DNA from: Xanthomonas pisi DSM 18956
GTDB taxonomy: Bacteria > Pseudomonadota > Gammaproteobacteria > Xanthomonadales > Xanthomonadaceae
DNA length: 34,236 nucleotides
Assembly (NCBI RefSeq): GCF_001010415.1
Contig: NZ_JPLE01000056.1
Coordinates: 1-34,236, forward strand
Direction of reading: 5' to 3'
The notes beneath the pieces were generated by a model that worked only from the letters and a program-made list of their open reading frames with translations, had not been told where the DNA came from and ran no database searches. Positions 24,991 to 31,622 of this stretch are shown here, one piece after another. How positions within the stretch are numbered: position 1 is the first letter of the stretch; every line of letters starts with the position of its first letter. Position numbers and translations under genes: made by a program.

Positions 24991-26358
24991 CTACTTTTTT
25001 GGGATTGGTGCATCCAGCTCGCTCTTCAACGCAGCCATGAAATCGTCGAGCCGATAGCGCCCGCTCAGATGCTCCTGCACGTTCGGGAACTGTGCTGCCA
25101 CATAGCGCGTCAGATACGTCACTTTATCGTCGGACTCGGCGTGTAGCACAAGGTTGATCCGCTGAATTTCGGCGCCATTGGGGAAGTCGCGTGCAGCTTG
25201 CGCAACCGCAGCGGAGTATCCAGCGTCTGTCTCGGCCAGGCCTTTCAGATAGCTCAGCGCGTAGGCCTCGATCTTCAGTGTCTTCCAGCCATACAGGTCG
25301 ATCGTCCTGAGTTGCGCACTTCGCCCGGTCGCGCTGTAGAGAAACGCCAGCAGATCCAGCGTCGAACGATTGCCAGGCATCCGCTTGTATCGTTGTTCCA
25401 GCTCCGCACCGTAACGATGGAAGATCTCCTCCGCCGTCGCCATCTTTCTTTTCTGCAGCTGACTGATCAACGTATGGCTCGCTGTCGGATCTTCAGGCAA
25501 GCGGCCACCCTCTCCCCAGTAACCCGCCGATGCGATAAAGCGTTTGAATTGATCGTCATCGAGGTCCACTGCGTCGACACAGAGCTCCGCGACCTGCTGG
25601 ATCTTCCTGTCGTTCCTGGCCAATGACCTGACAAATGCGATGTCATGTGCAAGGTACTCAGGCTGCTCCTTCGCATTCCACCAGTCGATTTCCCAATTCT
25701 TGTCGAGTTTGATCAACGTGCAAACGTCGCCTGCTGCCCCTGCACGGATGGACGTGATCAAGCGCTCTCTTTCGGCGTCCGGATCTGTCGTCGAGAAGAT
25801 GTCATACATCGATTTCTCGATCGCCGTGTGTTTCTCCTTGAAGTCCACCTGTGTCCAGGCGGCGACCGCTCCGCGTGTATCCTCAAGCACGAGGCGGCAG
25901 TGCGTGATGTAGGCCCACAGGCGATCCGGCACTTGCGACCTTGGCAGCAGTTTCGCGGCTTTTTCGTACAGAGGCAGCGCGATATCACAGCGGCCCGCGC
26001 GGTGTTCGCGCATACCGCGCTCGAACATGACGAAGGGATTGCCGGGCAATTTCTCGTCGGCGAGCTTCATGTAGGCGTCACTGGCAGCCACATCGGCCCG
26101 GTAGAGGATATTGGACAGGACAAACGCGTCATATGCGCTTTTGCTTGTCTCCGGCACCAGTCGCTTCAACCTTGCGTTGACTTCGCTCTTCCTGCCTTCA
26201 TCGATAAGGCGCTCTGACTCGGCAGAGTTGGCCAGACGCTCGTATACCGGCGACACTTTCCCGACTTCGGACATGAAGGTGGAGGAACTCGACGCCTGCG
26301 CCGCCGGCAGCCAAGTTGCCATAACGAAGACGACTACCGCCACGCACCGCAGTTTCAC
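24991..26358 (-). CDS. Exported helical repeat-like protein of unknown function
   Basis: The 455-aa protein starts at GTG 26358 with GAGGGG five bases upstream and a signal peptide (VKLRCVAVVVFVMATWLPAAQASS). The mature part is almost all helix with TPR/SEL1-like spacing (for example AYDAFVLSNILYRADVAASDAYMKLADEKLPGNPFVMFERGMREHRAGRCDIALPLYEKAAKL), so a periplasmic scaffold or binding role is plausible. No catalytic motif was found. It lies 28 bp after the YbjQ-like gene, same strand, likely one operon. It is less GC-biased at third positions than the xylan genes, which fits acquired DNA. No named family recognised. Confidence 0.75.
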   Translation of the reverse strand: MKLRCVAVVVFVMATWLPAAQASSSSTFMSEVGKVSPVYERLANSAESERLIDEGRKSEVNARLKRLVPETSKSAYDAFVLSNILYRADVAASDAYMKLADEKLPGNPFVMFERGMREHRAGRCDIALPLYEKAAKLLPRSQVPDRLWAYITHCRLVLEDTRGAVAAWTQVDFKEKHTAIEKSMYDIFSTTDPDAERERLITSIRAGAAGDVCTLIKLDKNWEIDWWNAKEQPEYLAHDIAFVRSLARNDRKIQQVAELCVDAVDLDDDQFKRFIASAGYWGEGGRLPEDPTASHTLISQLQKRKMATAEEIFHRYGAELEQRYKRMPGNRSTLDLLAFLYSATGRSAQLRTIDLYGWKTLKIEAYALSYLKGLAETDAGYSAAVAQAARDFPNGAEIQRINLVLHAESDDKVTYLTRYVAAQFPNVQEHLSGRYRLDDFMAALKSELDAPIPKK

Positions 26359-26386
26359 GGAGACCCCTCGGTGAATGCTTGACCCG

Positions 26387-26770
26387 CTATGCATGCTGCG
26401 CCTCGACGACGACTGCGGTGCCATAGCACAGGACTTCGGTCAGGCCGGCCATCAACTCGGTAGCGTCGTACCGCACCGCAATGATGGCGTTGGCGCCAAG
26501 ATGCCTGGCCTGCTGCACCATTTCGCGATAGGTCTCAAGGCGTGCCTGCTCGCATAGTTCGGTGTAGATGGTGATATTGCCGCCGAACAAGCTCTGCAGG
26601 GAGCCGAAGAAGTTGCCGACGATCGAGCGTGACCTCACTGTGATACCACGCACCAGGCCCAGATTACGGACGATTCGGTGTCCAGGAAGCTCCAGTGCGG
26701 TGGTCACCATGGTGTCGTTGAGCGAGGAAATCGCTGAGTGGATCGGCGACGAGTCATAGGGGTTTGTCAT
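26387..26770 (-). CDS. YbjQ/UPF0145 family protein
   Basis: The 127-aa protein has the YbjQ family core: [26 protein letters not shown], then a helix [31 protein letters not shown], ending in CYGTAVVVE. These small proteins form homo-pentamers and were once called heavy-metal-binding, but their function is unknown. Ribosome-binding GGAG lies seven bases before the ATG at 26770. The gene precedes the exported protein gene by 28 bp, so they are probably cotranscribed; a link between them is unexplained. Confidence 0.9.
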   Translation of the reverse strand: MTNPYDSSPIHSAISSLNDTMVTTALELPGHRIVRNLGLVRGITVRSRSIVGNFFGSLQSLFGGNITIYTELCEQARLETYREMVQQARHLGANAIIAVRYDATELMAGLTEVLCYGTAVVVEAQHA

Positions 26771-26936
26771 TCACTTACTCCATTCTCATCAGGGCGAACG
26801 GCCATCGATCGGTTTTTATATTGAAGGATAGACGAATGACCGCAGTTGGAAGATGTCTGTTGATTGGTTTGAGACCCAGCCATCGTGATACCGACCAGAA
26901 GCTCTGCGTGTAATGCCGGGTCATTCGCATAAGCTT

Positions 26937-27021
26937 GGACTATCGGCATGCCGTTGCGCGCATTGCAGCGATGGGCTACGACGTGTCACAGCTGCGACGC
27001 GTCCCGCAATCGATGCACTGA
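26937..27021 (+). pseudogene. 3' remnant of a lipocalin gene
   Basis: Translation in the lipocalin frame gives DYRHAVARIAAMGYDVSQ... ending VPQSMH and stop, versus DYQQAVARIAAMGYDVSQ... VPQSMR in the intact gene. Upstream of 26937 the similarity disappears, so only about 28 codons remain. It has no start and cannot be expressed as a lipocalin. Confidence 0.85.
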
Positions 27022-27081
27022 TGCAGCCCGACATGTCGCAGAGCCTGCACGTCGCGCTCTGCAACAAACCTGCCGGGAAGC

Positions 27082-27121
27082 TCAAGCGTCTTTGGCGTCT
27101 ACGGAGAATTCCCATCCATCG
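27082..27121 (-). pseudogene. 3' remnant of an RraB-family gene
   Basis: On the minus strand this reads IDGWEFSVDAKDA and stop, versus NDGWEFSVDSKDA in the intact gene at 24161. The upstream codons (CTNS) no longer match. About 13 codons remain. Confidence 0.8.
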
Positions 27122-27152
27122 ATGGAGTTCGTGCAGTGAAGATGGACAGGTG

Positions 27153-27779
27153 TCAAAACGATCTATCCTCAATGATCACGCTGTCCAACACTCTCTTGGC
27201 GCTCTCAGGGAAATCAGAATTTTTTGTCTGCGCGGTATAGCTATGTGAGTAGCGAATTTCAAAACCTACGCCCGGATGATTGAGAAGCCTGCATGAACTG
27301 TTGTATTGCTCCTTCCAAATGTTATCGCCGTTCGTGCCTGGCTGCAGATGCTGCAGTAGTAGGTGGATACGGACGCATTTGGAATTACCTGGATCTTCGA
27401 CGACGTCCAACTCGCTTATCGCGAATTTTTTACTCGCGGCGATCCCGGCTTGGACATTATTTCTGATGCTTCTTGCGTAGTCGGAAAGTGAAATTTCAGG
27501 ATTATCTGGCCTTATCATGTAGGCCTCCAGACGCTCCTCTCCGGCCTCACGGGTTGCGGCTTTTTCAAGCTCTACACTCAGGCCACCACGTTTCACTTTC
27601 CACCCGTTACCGTAAGGCGGCAAGAATTTCATTCCCAGGGCGGAGCCGCCCTCTTCAGAAATGCCGATGCCGACGTATTCATCGGCCCCTCCAGCCATGG
27701 CGTCAGGAATTAGCCATCCCAGGCACATGAAGACCAGAAAGGTTGTGCGTCCAAGGCTTGATGTCACTTTCCACTCCAT
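27153..27779 (-). CDS. Exported protein of unknown function
   Basis: The 208-aa protein has a signal peptide (TTFLVFMCLGWLIPDAMAGG). The mature part (about 180 aa) has a mixed alpha/beta pattern: YVGIGISEEGGSALGMKFLPP, a helix LSVELEKAATREAGEERLEAY, ISLSDYARSIRNNVQAGIAASKKFAISELDVV and a strand-rich end GVGFEIRYSHSYTAQTKN, with two cysteines (NSKCVRIH and SSCRLLN) that could pair. This layout is reminiscent of small periplasmic immunity-type proteins, but no toxin gene is adjacent and the comparison is a guess. Base composition is visibly lower in GC than the core genes. The ATG at 27779 lacks a good ribosome-binding site. Confidence 0.65.
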   Translation of the reverse strand: MEWKVTSSLGRTTFLVFMCLGWLIPDAMAGGADEYVGIGISEEGGSALGMKFLPPYGNGWKVKRGGLSVELEKAATREAGEERLEAYMIRPDNPEISLSDYARSIRNNVQAGIAASKKFAISELDVVEDPGNSKCVRIHLLLQHLQPGTNGDNIWKEQYNSSCRLLNHPGVGFEIRYSHSYTAQTKNSDFPESAKRVLDSVIIEDRSF

Positions 27780-27843
27780 ACAGGCAATTACTTTATCCGG
27801 CCTTCTGGTTCGATTGGCGGGACACTTTCTCCATATCTAGTGG

Positions 27844-28209
27844 CTACCAACGCCAACCATACCGACGCTTACGCTCTGCATGCACGCTCTTGTCCTCATT
27901 CCAGTCATGGCGTTTATGCCCCGCGCCGTACAAGCCCAGGTGCAGAAAAATATAGCCGAAAGGCAGCAGCCCGGCAGACCACCACAGCAGCGAAGACGAA
28001 GCAGTTCTGGCAAGCACAAGGTAGCCCAGATAGACGGCACCTCCCCAGACCAGCAGGACCATCGAAAAACATAACAGTCGCCGGATCACCAGCCAAAGCA
28101 TAGCCAAACCGCGCTCCACCCCGCTCGGTGGCCGATGCCGCCTGGAATGAAAATAAGCATGCACGCCGCACAATGCAGCAACAAAGAGGAATGGTATGAG
28201 GATGTCCAT
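27844..28209 (-). CDS. Small membrane protein of unknown function
   Basis: The 121-aa protein shows hydrophobic segments at about residues 2-18, 36-67 (probably two helices, LAMLWLVIRRLLCFSMVLLVWGGAVYLGYLVLA) and 72-93, and a strongly basic C-terminal tail (HKRHDWNEDKSVHAERKRRYGWRW) expected to stay in the cytosol. No named family recognised. It lies 64 bp upstream of the exported-protein gene on the same strand and may belong to the same transcript. Confidence 0.6.
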   Translation of the reverse strand: MDILIPFLFVAALCGVHAYFHSRRHRPPSGVERGLAMLWLVIRRLLCFSMVLLVWGGAVYLGYLVLARTASSSLLWWSAGLLPFGYIFLHLGLYGAGHKRHDWNEDKSVHAERKRRYGWRW

Positions 28210-28405
28210 CGTCGGACCAATTACCTTAGGCGATATCTCGTGCGAAATATTTTACGGAGCCGACCATTGCACAGATTGCGCCTTGCGGTCGTCTGCACGA
28301 TATCTGTTGACCTATGTATCGACGCAAGACTCAGCAAAATCGCACGGTGCGCTGTCTCTGCCTAGACCACTGGCAGACACGGCGCACTGCGCCAAGCCGG
28401 CTTTG

Positions 28406-28978
28406 TTACGGCGCCCAGACCAGATTCAGCAACTGCGGGTCGGCGGTCACCTTGACCAGCTTGCCGCTGGGGCCGAACTGCACCTGGTACTCGGCGAAGC
28501 TGGTGCGCCAGTAGCGCCATAGCGAGGCTTCCAGATTGGGGTTCTCGCTGCTGATCGGGTAGCCGACCGCCATGAGCACCTGTTCGCGGGTCATGCCGCC
28601 GGTGAGCTTGCCGTCCACGATGGCCTGGCGGATCTTCGGCGGGAAGGTGGCGAGCTTGAGCTTGGGGTCGGCGGTCACCACGTAGCGCGCGGCGAAAGCG
28701 GTGTTGTCCAGGTCGCGGCTGTAGTCGTTACCGATGGACTGCTTTTCGCCGGCGATCTTGAGATTGACGCGGTTGCGGCCAAAACCGGTGACGCTGACCG
28801 GGGTGCCGACGGGAAGCACGCGCTTGCCGTCTTCGGCGTAGTTGCTGTCGCTGATCCAGCTGCCGTCGGTGCGCAGGTTGCAGCACAGAAAGCCGTCGTA
28901 CTTGGCCACATCGGCGGCCGAGGCCAGGTTGGCGGCGGTGAGCAGGCTCAGGGCCAGCAGGGAAGAACGCAAACGCAT
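28406..28978 (-). CDS. Exported protein with BamE/SmpA-like C-terminal motif
   Basis: The 190-aa protein starts at ATG 28978, preceded by AGGAG, with a signal peptide (MRLRSSLLALSLLTAANLASA). The N-terminal half (KYDGFLCCNLRTDGSWISDSNYAEDGKRVLPVGTPVSVTGFGRNRVNLKIAG) reads as a small beta domain. The second half has GGMTREQVLMAVGYPISSENPNLEASLWRYWRTSFAEYQVQFGPSGKLVKV, which follows the BamE/OmlA pattern (G-M-T-x-x-Q-V-x-x-x-x-G-x-P, then a W and strands). It is not BamE itself, as it lacks a lipobox, so it is a periplasmic protein of the same fold at best. Divergent from the YdcH gene. Confidence 0.75.
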   Translation of the reverse strand: MRLRSSLLALSLLTAANLASAADVAKYDGFLCCNLRTDGSWISDSNYAEDGKRVLPVGTPVSVTGFGRNRVNLKIAGEKQSIGNDYSRDLDNTAFAARYVVTADPKLKLATFPPKIRQAIVDGKLTGGMTREQVLMAVGYPISSENPNLEASLWRYWRTSFAEYQVQFGPSGKLVKVTADPQLLNLVWAP

Positions 28979-29132
28979 CGAAAGACTCCTGTCTCGACGG
29001 CCGTGGCCGCGCGGCAATGATGGGATCAGGCGCGCCACCGTGTCCCCGACGGCGCCTGGGCATTGTCGCAGCCTGCGGCCACTTGGCAAGCGCAGGTGAC
29101 GCGTGCCGCCCGGGGTTGTGTATGCTCGGGGC

Positions 29133-29336
29133 GTGGAAACCCTCTCACCCGCCGAGATCGTCGAACAGATCGCCGAGTTGCGACGCGCGCACCGTGCGTT
29201 GGACGACGAGATCCAGCGCATGCCTGCGAACCTGGAAGACGAGCTGCAGATGAAGCGCTTGAAAAAGCGCAAGTTGCAGATCAAGGACTGCATCATCCGG
29301 CTGGAAATGGAGCTGGTGCCCGACGAGCCGGCGTAA
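29133..29336 (+). CDS. YdcH/DUF465-family small helical protein
   Basis: A 67-aa protein starting at GTG 29133 (VETLSPAEIVEQIAELRRAHRALDDEIQRM). The remainder, DELQMKRLKKRKLQIKDCIIRLEMEL, is the family's second helix with the KxxKLxxKDxI signature. DUF465/YdcH proteins are short two-helix coiled coils of unknown function, broadly conserved in proteobacteria. A GTG 30 bases upstream is in frame but adds residues not typical of the family. It reads away from the BamE-like gene. Confidence 0.88.
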   Translation: METLSPAEIVEQIAELRRAHRALDDEIQRMPANLEDELQMKRLKKRKLQIKDCIIRLEMELVPDEPA

Positions 29337-29900
29337 GCCGTTCGGGCGATGCCGTGCCCCTCGTGGTTGGATGGCAGGCGCCTTGATCTGCGCGTCGGTG
29401 CCGGGGGTCCGGGGTCCGCCGGGTGTCCGGGGTCATTTGCACATGCCGGCCCGGCGTGACTTAAGCCAGGCGACCGATGTCGTTGCGTTGCGGTGCGCAG
29501 CGCAGACCAACCATTCGTGCGGACCGGACCCTCACCCCAACCCCTCTCCCGATGGGAGAGGGGCTTTAAGCGGCAGCTCGACTGTTTGTCCTTTTGTCCT
29601 TCTCCCGCCAGGTTGTCCTTCTCCCGCATGCGGGAGAAGGTGCCCCGCAGGGGCGGATGAGGGGACGCGCTAACTACGCGGGTCAGGTTTGAATTCGTCC
29701 ATGAAGCCGAAACCCGGTCTCGGTTCTGCTCCTGCTGCTCCTGCTGCTCGTGCTCCTATTCCGGATTCAAGTACTAAAGCGAGCGCGGCTTCGGCCGTGG
29801 GCGTTACAGATCCGTAACCTGGCCGCGTTGCTGCGCTCCGGCCGCGTTTCAACCGCGACCAGCCTGACCCTGCTGGACAACGTGCTAGCCCGCGTGGCTG
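29337..29900. other. Intergenic region with several palindromes
   Basis: This 564-bp gap contains a GC-rich tract of repeated ggggtccgg/gggtccgcc words near 29402-29432, the hairpins at 29541-29563 and 29617-29640, and a codon-like CTG-rich tract at 29730-29755. An open frame at 29670-29852 (-) was not accepted as a gene. Confidence 0.5.
29517..29663. repeat. Pair of palindromic intergenic repeats
   Basis: The first hairpin is CCCCTCTCCC-GAT-GGGAGAGGGG (29541-29563) after ggaccctcaccccaac. The second is a perfect 24-base palindrome CCTTCTCCCGCATGCGGGAGAAGG (29617-29640) followed by gccccgcaggggc (29642-29654) and ggatgagg. Similar words occur at 1-83 and 31327-31370. Such elements may end transcription from both sides. 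Confidence 0.85.
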
Positions 29901-30881
29901 TTAGCCGGCACGCAGCACGATCTTGCCGCGGCGACCCGGCTCGTCGCTTGCGGCCGCGGCCTTGGCGGCATCTTTCAGGTCAAACACAGCTTCCACCGGC
30001 AAGGCCAGGCTGCCATCGACGGCGGCCTTCAACAGCTCGCCGATCATGCGGCGCTTGTCCTCTGATTTTGTGGCCTGCATCACCTTGCTGCCCCAGAAGC
30101 CGCGCACGGTCGCCTGCTTGAAGATCACATCGCCGCTGGAGATCTGCAGCGGTTCGCCGGTCATCGACCCGAACGACACCAGCTCGCCGCCTTCGGCAAG
30201 CAGCCCCATCAGCTCGCCGGCGGCACTGCCGGCCACCGAGTCGACGGCGCGGATGATCGGCGCATCGCCGGCCAGTGCGCGCACGGTGTCCTGCCAGCCG
30301 TCCTGCGCGGTGGACACGGCATTGCCGATGCCCAGCGCCTTGAGCTCGTCCACGCCCGCGTCGCGACGGACCAGGTTGATCACATTGATGCCGCGGGCGG
30401 CAGCCAGCATGGCCACGGTTTTACCGACGGCCCCGTTGGCGGTGTTCTGCACGATCCAGTCGCCTTTTTCCACGCGCAGGAATTCGATCAGCATCAGTGC
30501 GCTGAGCGGCATGGCGATCAACTGGCAACCGCGATCGTCGTCCAGCGCATCGGGCAGCGGCACCACGCCGGCGGCATCGGCCAGGAAGTACTCGGCCCAG
30601 CTTTCGTGCACGCCGGCAGCGACCACGCGCTGCCCGGTCTGCAGACCGGCGACGCCCTCGCCAAGGACGTCGATGATGCCGGCGCCTTCGCTGCCGCCGA
30701 TCGCCGGCAGCTCCGGCTTGTAGCCGTAGTTGCCGCGCACGGTCCACAGGTCGTGGTTGTGGATGGGCGAGCGGCGCATGGCGATGCGCACCTGCCCCTT
30801 GCCGGGCTGCGGCACGGGCCGTTCGCCGAGTTCAAGCACCTTGGCGGGATCGCCGAATTGGGTATGGATGGCTGCGCGCAT
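29901..30881 (-). CDS. Medium-chain dehydrogenase/reductase, quinone oxidoreductase type
   Basis: The 326-aa protein starts at ATG 30881, preceded by GGAG. It is a zinc-free MDR enzyme: N-terminal GroES-like domain (MRAAIHTQFGDPAKVLELGERPVPQPGKGQV, SPIHNHDLWTVRGNYGYKP, GGSEGAGIIDVLGEGVAGLQTGQRV) and a Rossmann NADPH domain (NTANGAVGKTVAMLAAARGINVINLVRR). The zinc-binding cysteines of alcohol dehydrogenases are absent. Members reduce quinones or 2-enoyl compounds (the trans-2-enoyl-CoA reductase subgroup has the same layout), so the substrate is open. It stands alone between two repeat regions. Confidence 0.85.
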   Translation of the reverse strand: MRAAIHTQFGDPAKVLELGERPVPQPGKGQVRIAMRRSPIHNHDLWTVRGNYGYKPELPAIGGSEGAGIIDVLGEGVAGLQTGQRVVAAGVHESWAEYFLADAAGVVPLPDALDDDRGCQLIAMPLSALMLIEFLRVEKGDWIVQNTANGAVGKTVAMLAAARGINVINLVRRDAGVDELKALGIGNAVSTAQDGWQDTVRALAGDAPIIRAVDSVAGSAAGELMGLLAEGGELVSFGSMTGEPLQISSGDVIFKQATVRGFWGSKVMQATKSEDKRRMIGELLKAAVDGSLALPVEAVFDLKDAAKAAAASDEPGRRGKIVLRAG

Positions 30882-31622
30882 GAAATCTCCTGCCAGGCGC
30901 ATCGGCATTGCGATGCGCCCGATCACTGTGAAAGGTGACCCGATGCTATCGGCAACCGCGCAAGTGGCCGATGAAACGAACGCAACTGTTGTGTGAAACC
31001 TCGCTGCAGATCGCTGTGTGGCGAGGACGATGTGCTGCATGGCTGCATGGTTGCCTGCCGCCGTACCCTCATCTGGGGCGATGCGCCACGCTCTTGCGCT
31101 GGAAGCAGTGCATGATCGGGGCGTTGGATATCGCGCAGATCACTGTGTGGTGAGAGGCAACTGCTGCATGGCTGCACGGGTTGCCTGCCGCCGTACCCTC
31201 ATCTGGGGCGATGCGCCACGCTCCTACGCTGGAAGCAATGCATGATCGGGGCGTTGGGGATATCGCGCAGATCACTGTGTGATGAGAGGCAACTGCTGCA
31301 TGGCTGCACGGGTTGCCTGCCGCCGTACCCTCATCCGGCGCTGCGCGCCACCTTCTCCCGATGGGAGAAGCAATCACCGGGGCGTTGCTGAAGGTGTGAA
31401 GCCTCGATGCCGCGCTGGTGTTTCTACGCCGTGCGTGTGTTGTGTCCCTGCCGCGCTGTCCCGCTGCAGCGGCAACACCGCGTTCGATTTGCTGCGGCCG
31501 CACTGCGGCGCGCGATGTCGCACCGTTTCCCATCCAACTCGACCGAACTGCAACAATCCGCCAGCGCCAAGCAATGCCGCGCGCTTGGCCAGTGCGCGGC
31601 CCTTGCCGCCAAGACCGCCACC
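30882..31622. other. Intergenic region with tandem repeats
   Basis: About 740 bp without a credible gene lie between the MDR gene start and the plsB end. The interval 31009-31400 is three tandem units (see separate entry). The part next to 30881 should contain the MDR promoter. Open frames crossing the units on either strand are repeats of themselves. Confidence 0.6.
31009..31400. repeat. Three tandem copies of a roughly 130-bp unit
   Basis: Unit 1 is 31009-31137 (129 bp), unit 2 31138-31269 (132 bp), unit 3 31270 to about 31400. Each holds gatcnctgtgtg, ctgctgcatggctgca, gttgcctgccgccgtaccct and a variant of the catctggggcgatgcgcca block. Units 1 and 2 are nearly identical over long runs. 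Unit 3 diverges after ccctcatc and carries the ccttctcccgatgggagaag hairpin, the same family as at 29617. No spacer pattern of a CRISPR array is present. Confidence 0.9.

Larger units (their letters stand above)
26937..27121. repeat. Direct duplication, copy 2
   Basis: Same 185-bp segment and orientation as 24016-24200, ungapped. It keeps the stop codons of both convergent genes and the 60-bp spacer, but both gene bodies are cut off at its borders. Confidence 0.95.
26771..27152. other. Intergenic with pseudogene remnants
   Basis: The 382-bp gap contains the promoter side of the ybjQ-like gene (26771-26930, visibly more AT-rich, with tttttatattga near 26814) and the second copy of the 185-bp duplication (26937-27121). 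No intact gene is present. Confidence 0.6.

Noticed and set aside
24690..25040. Plus-strand frame of 116 codons
   Set aside because: Its first half is the palindromic element and its second half runs into the 3' end of a real gene on the other strand.
29670..29852. Minus-strand 60-codon frame (AAGAAGAEPRPGFGF)
   Set aside because: Composition is that of an intergenic CTG-rich repeat; no start signal or family.
31009..31400. Possible CRISPR array
   Set aside because: The repeats are directly adjacent units of about 130 bp with no short repeat/spacer alternation and no cas genes nearby.
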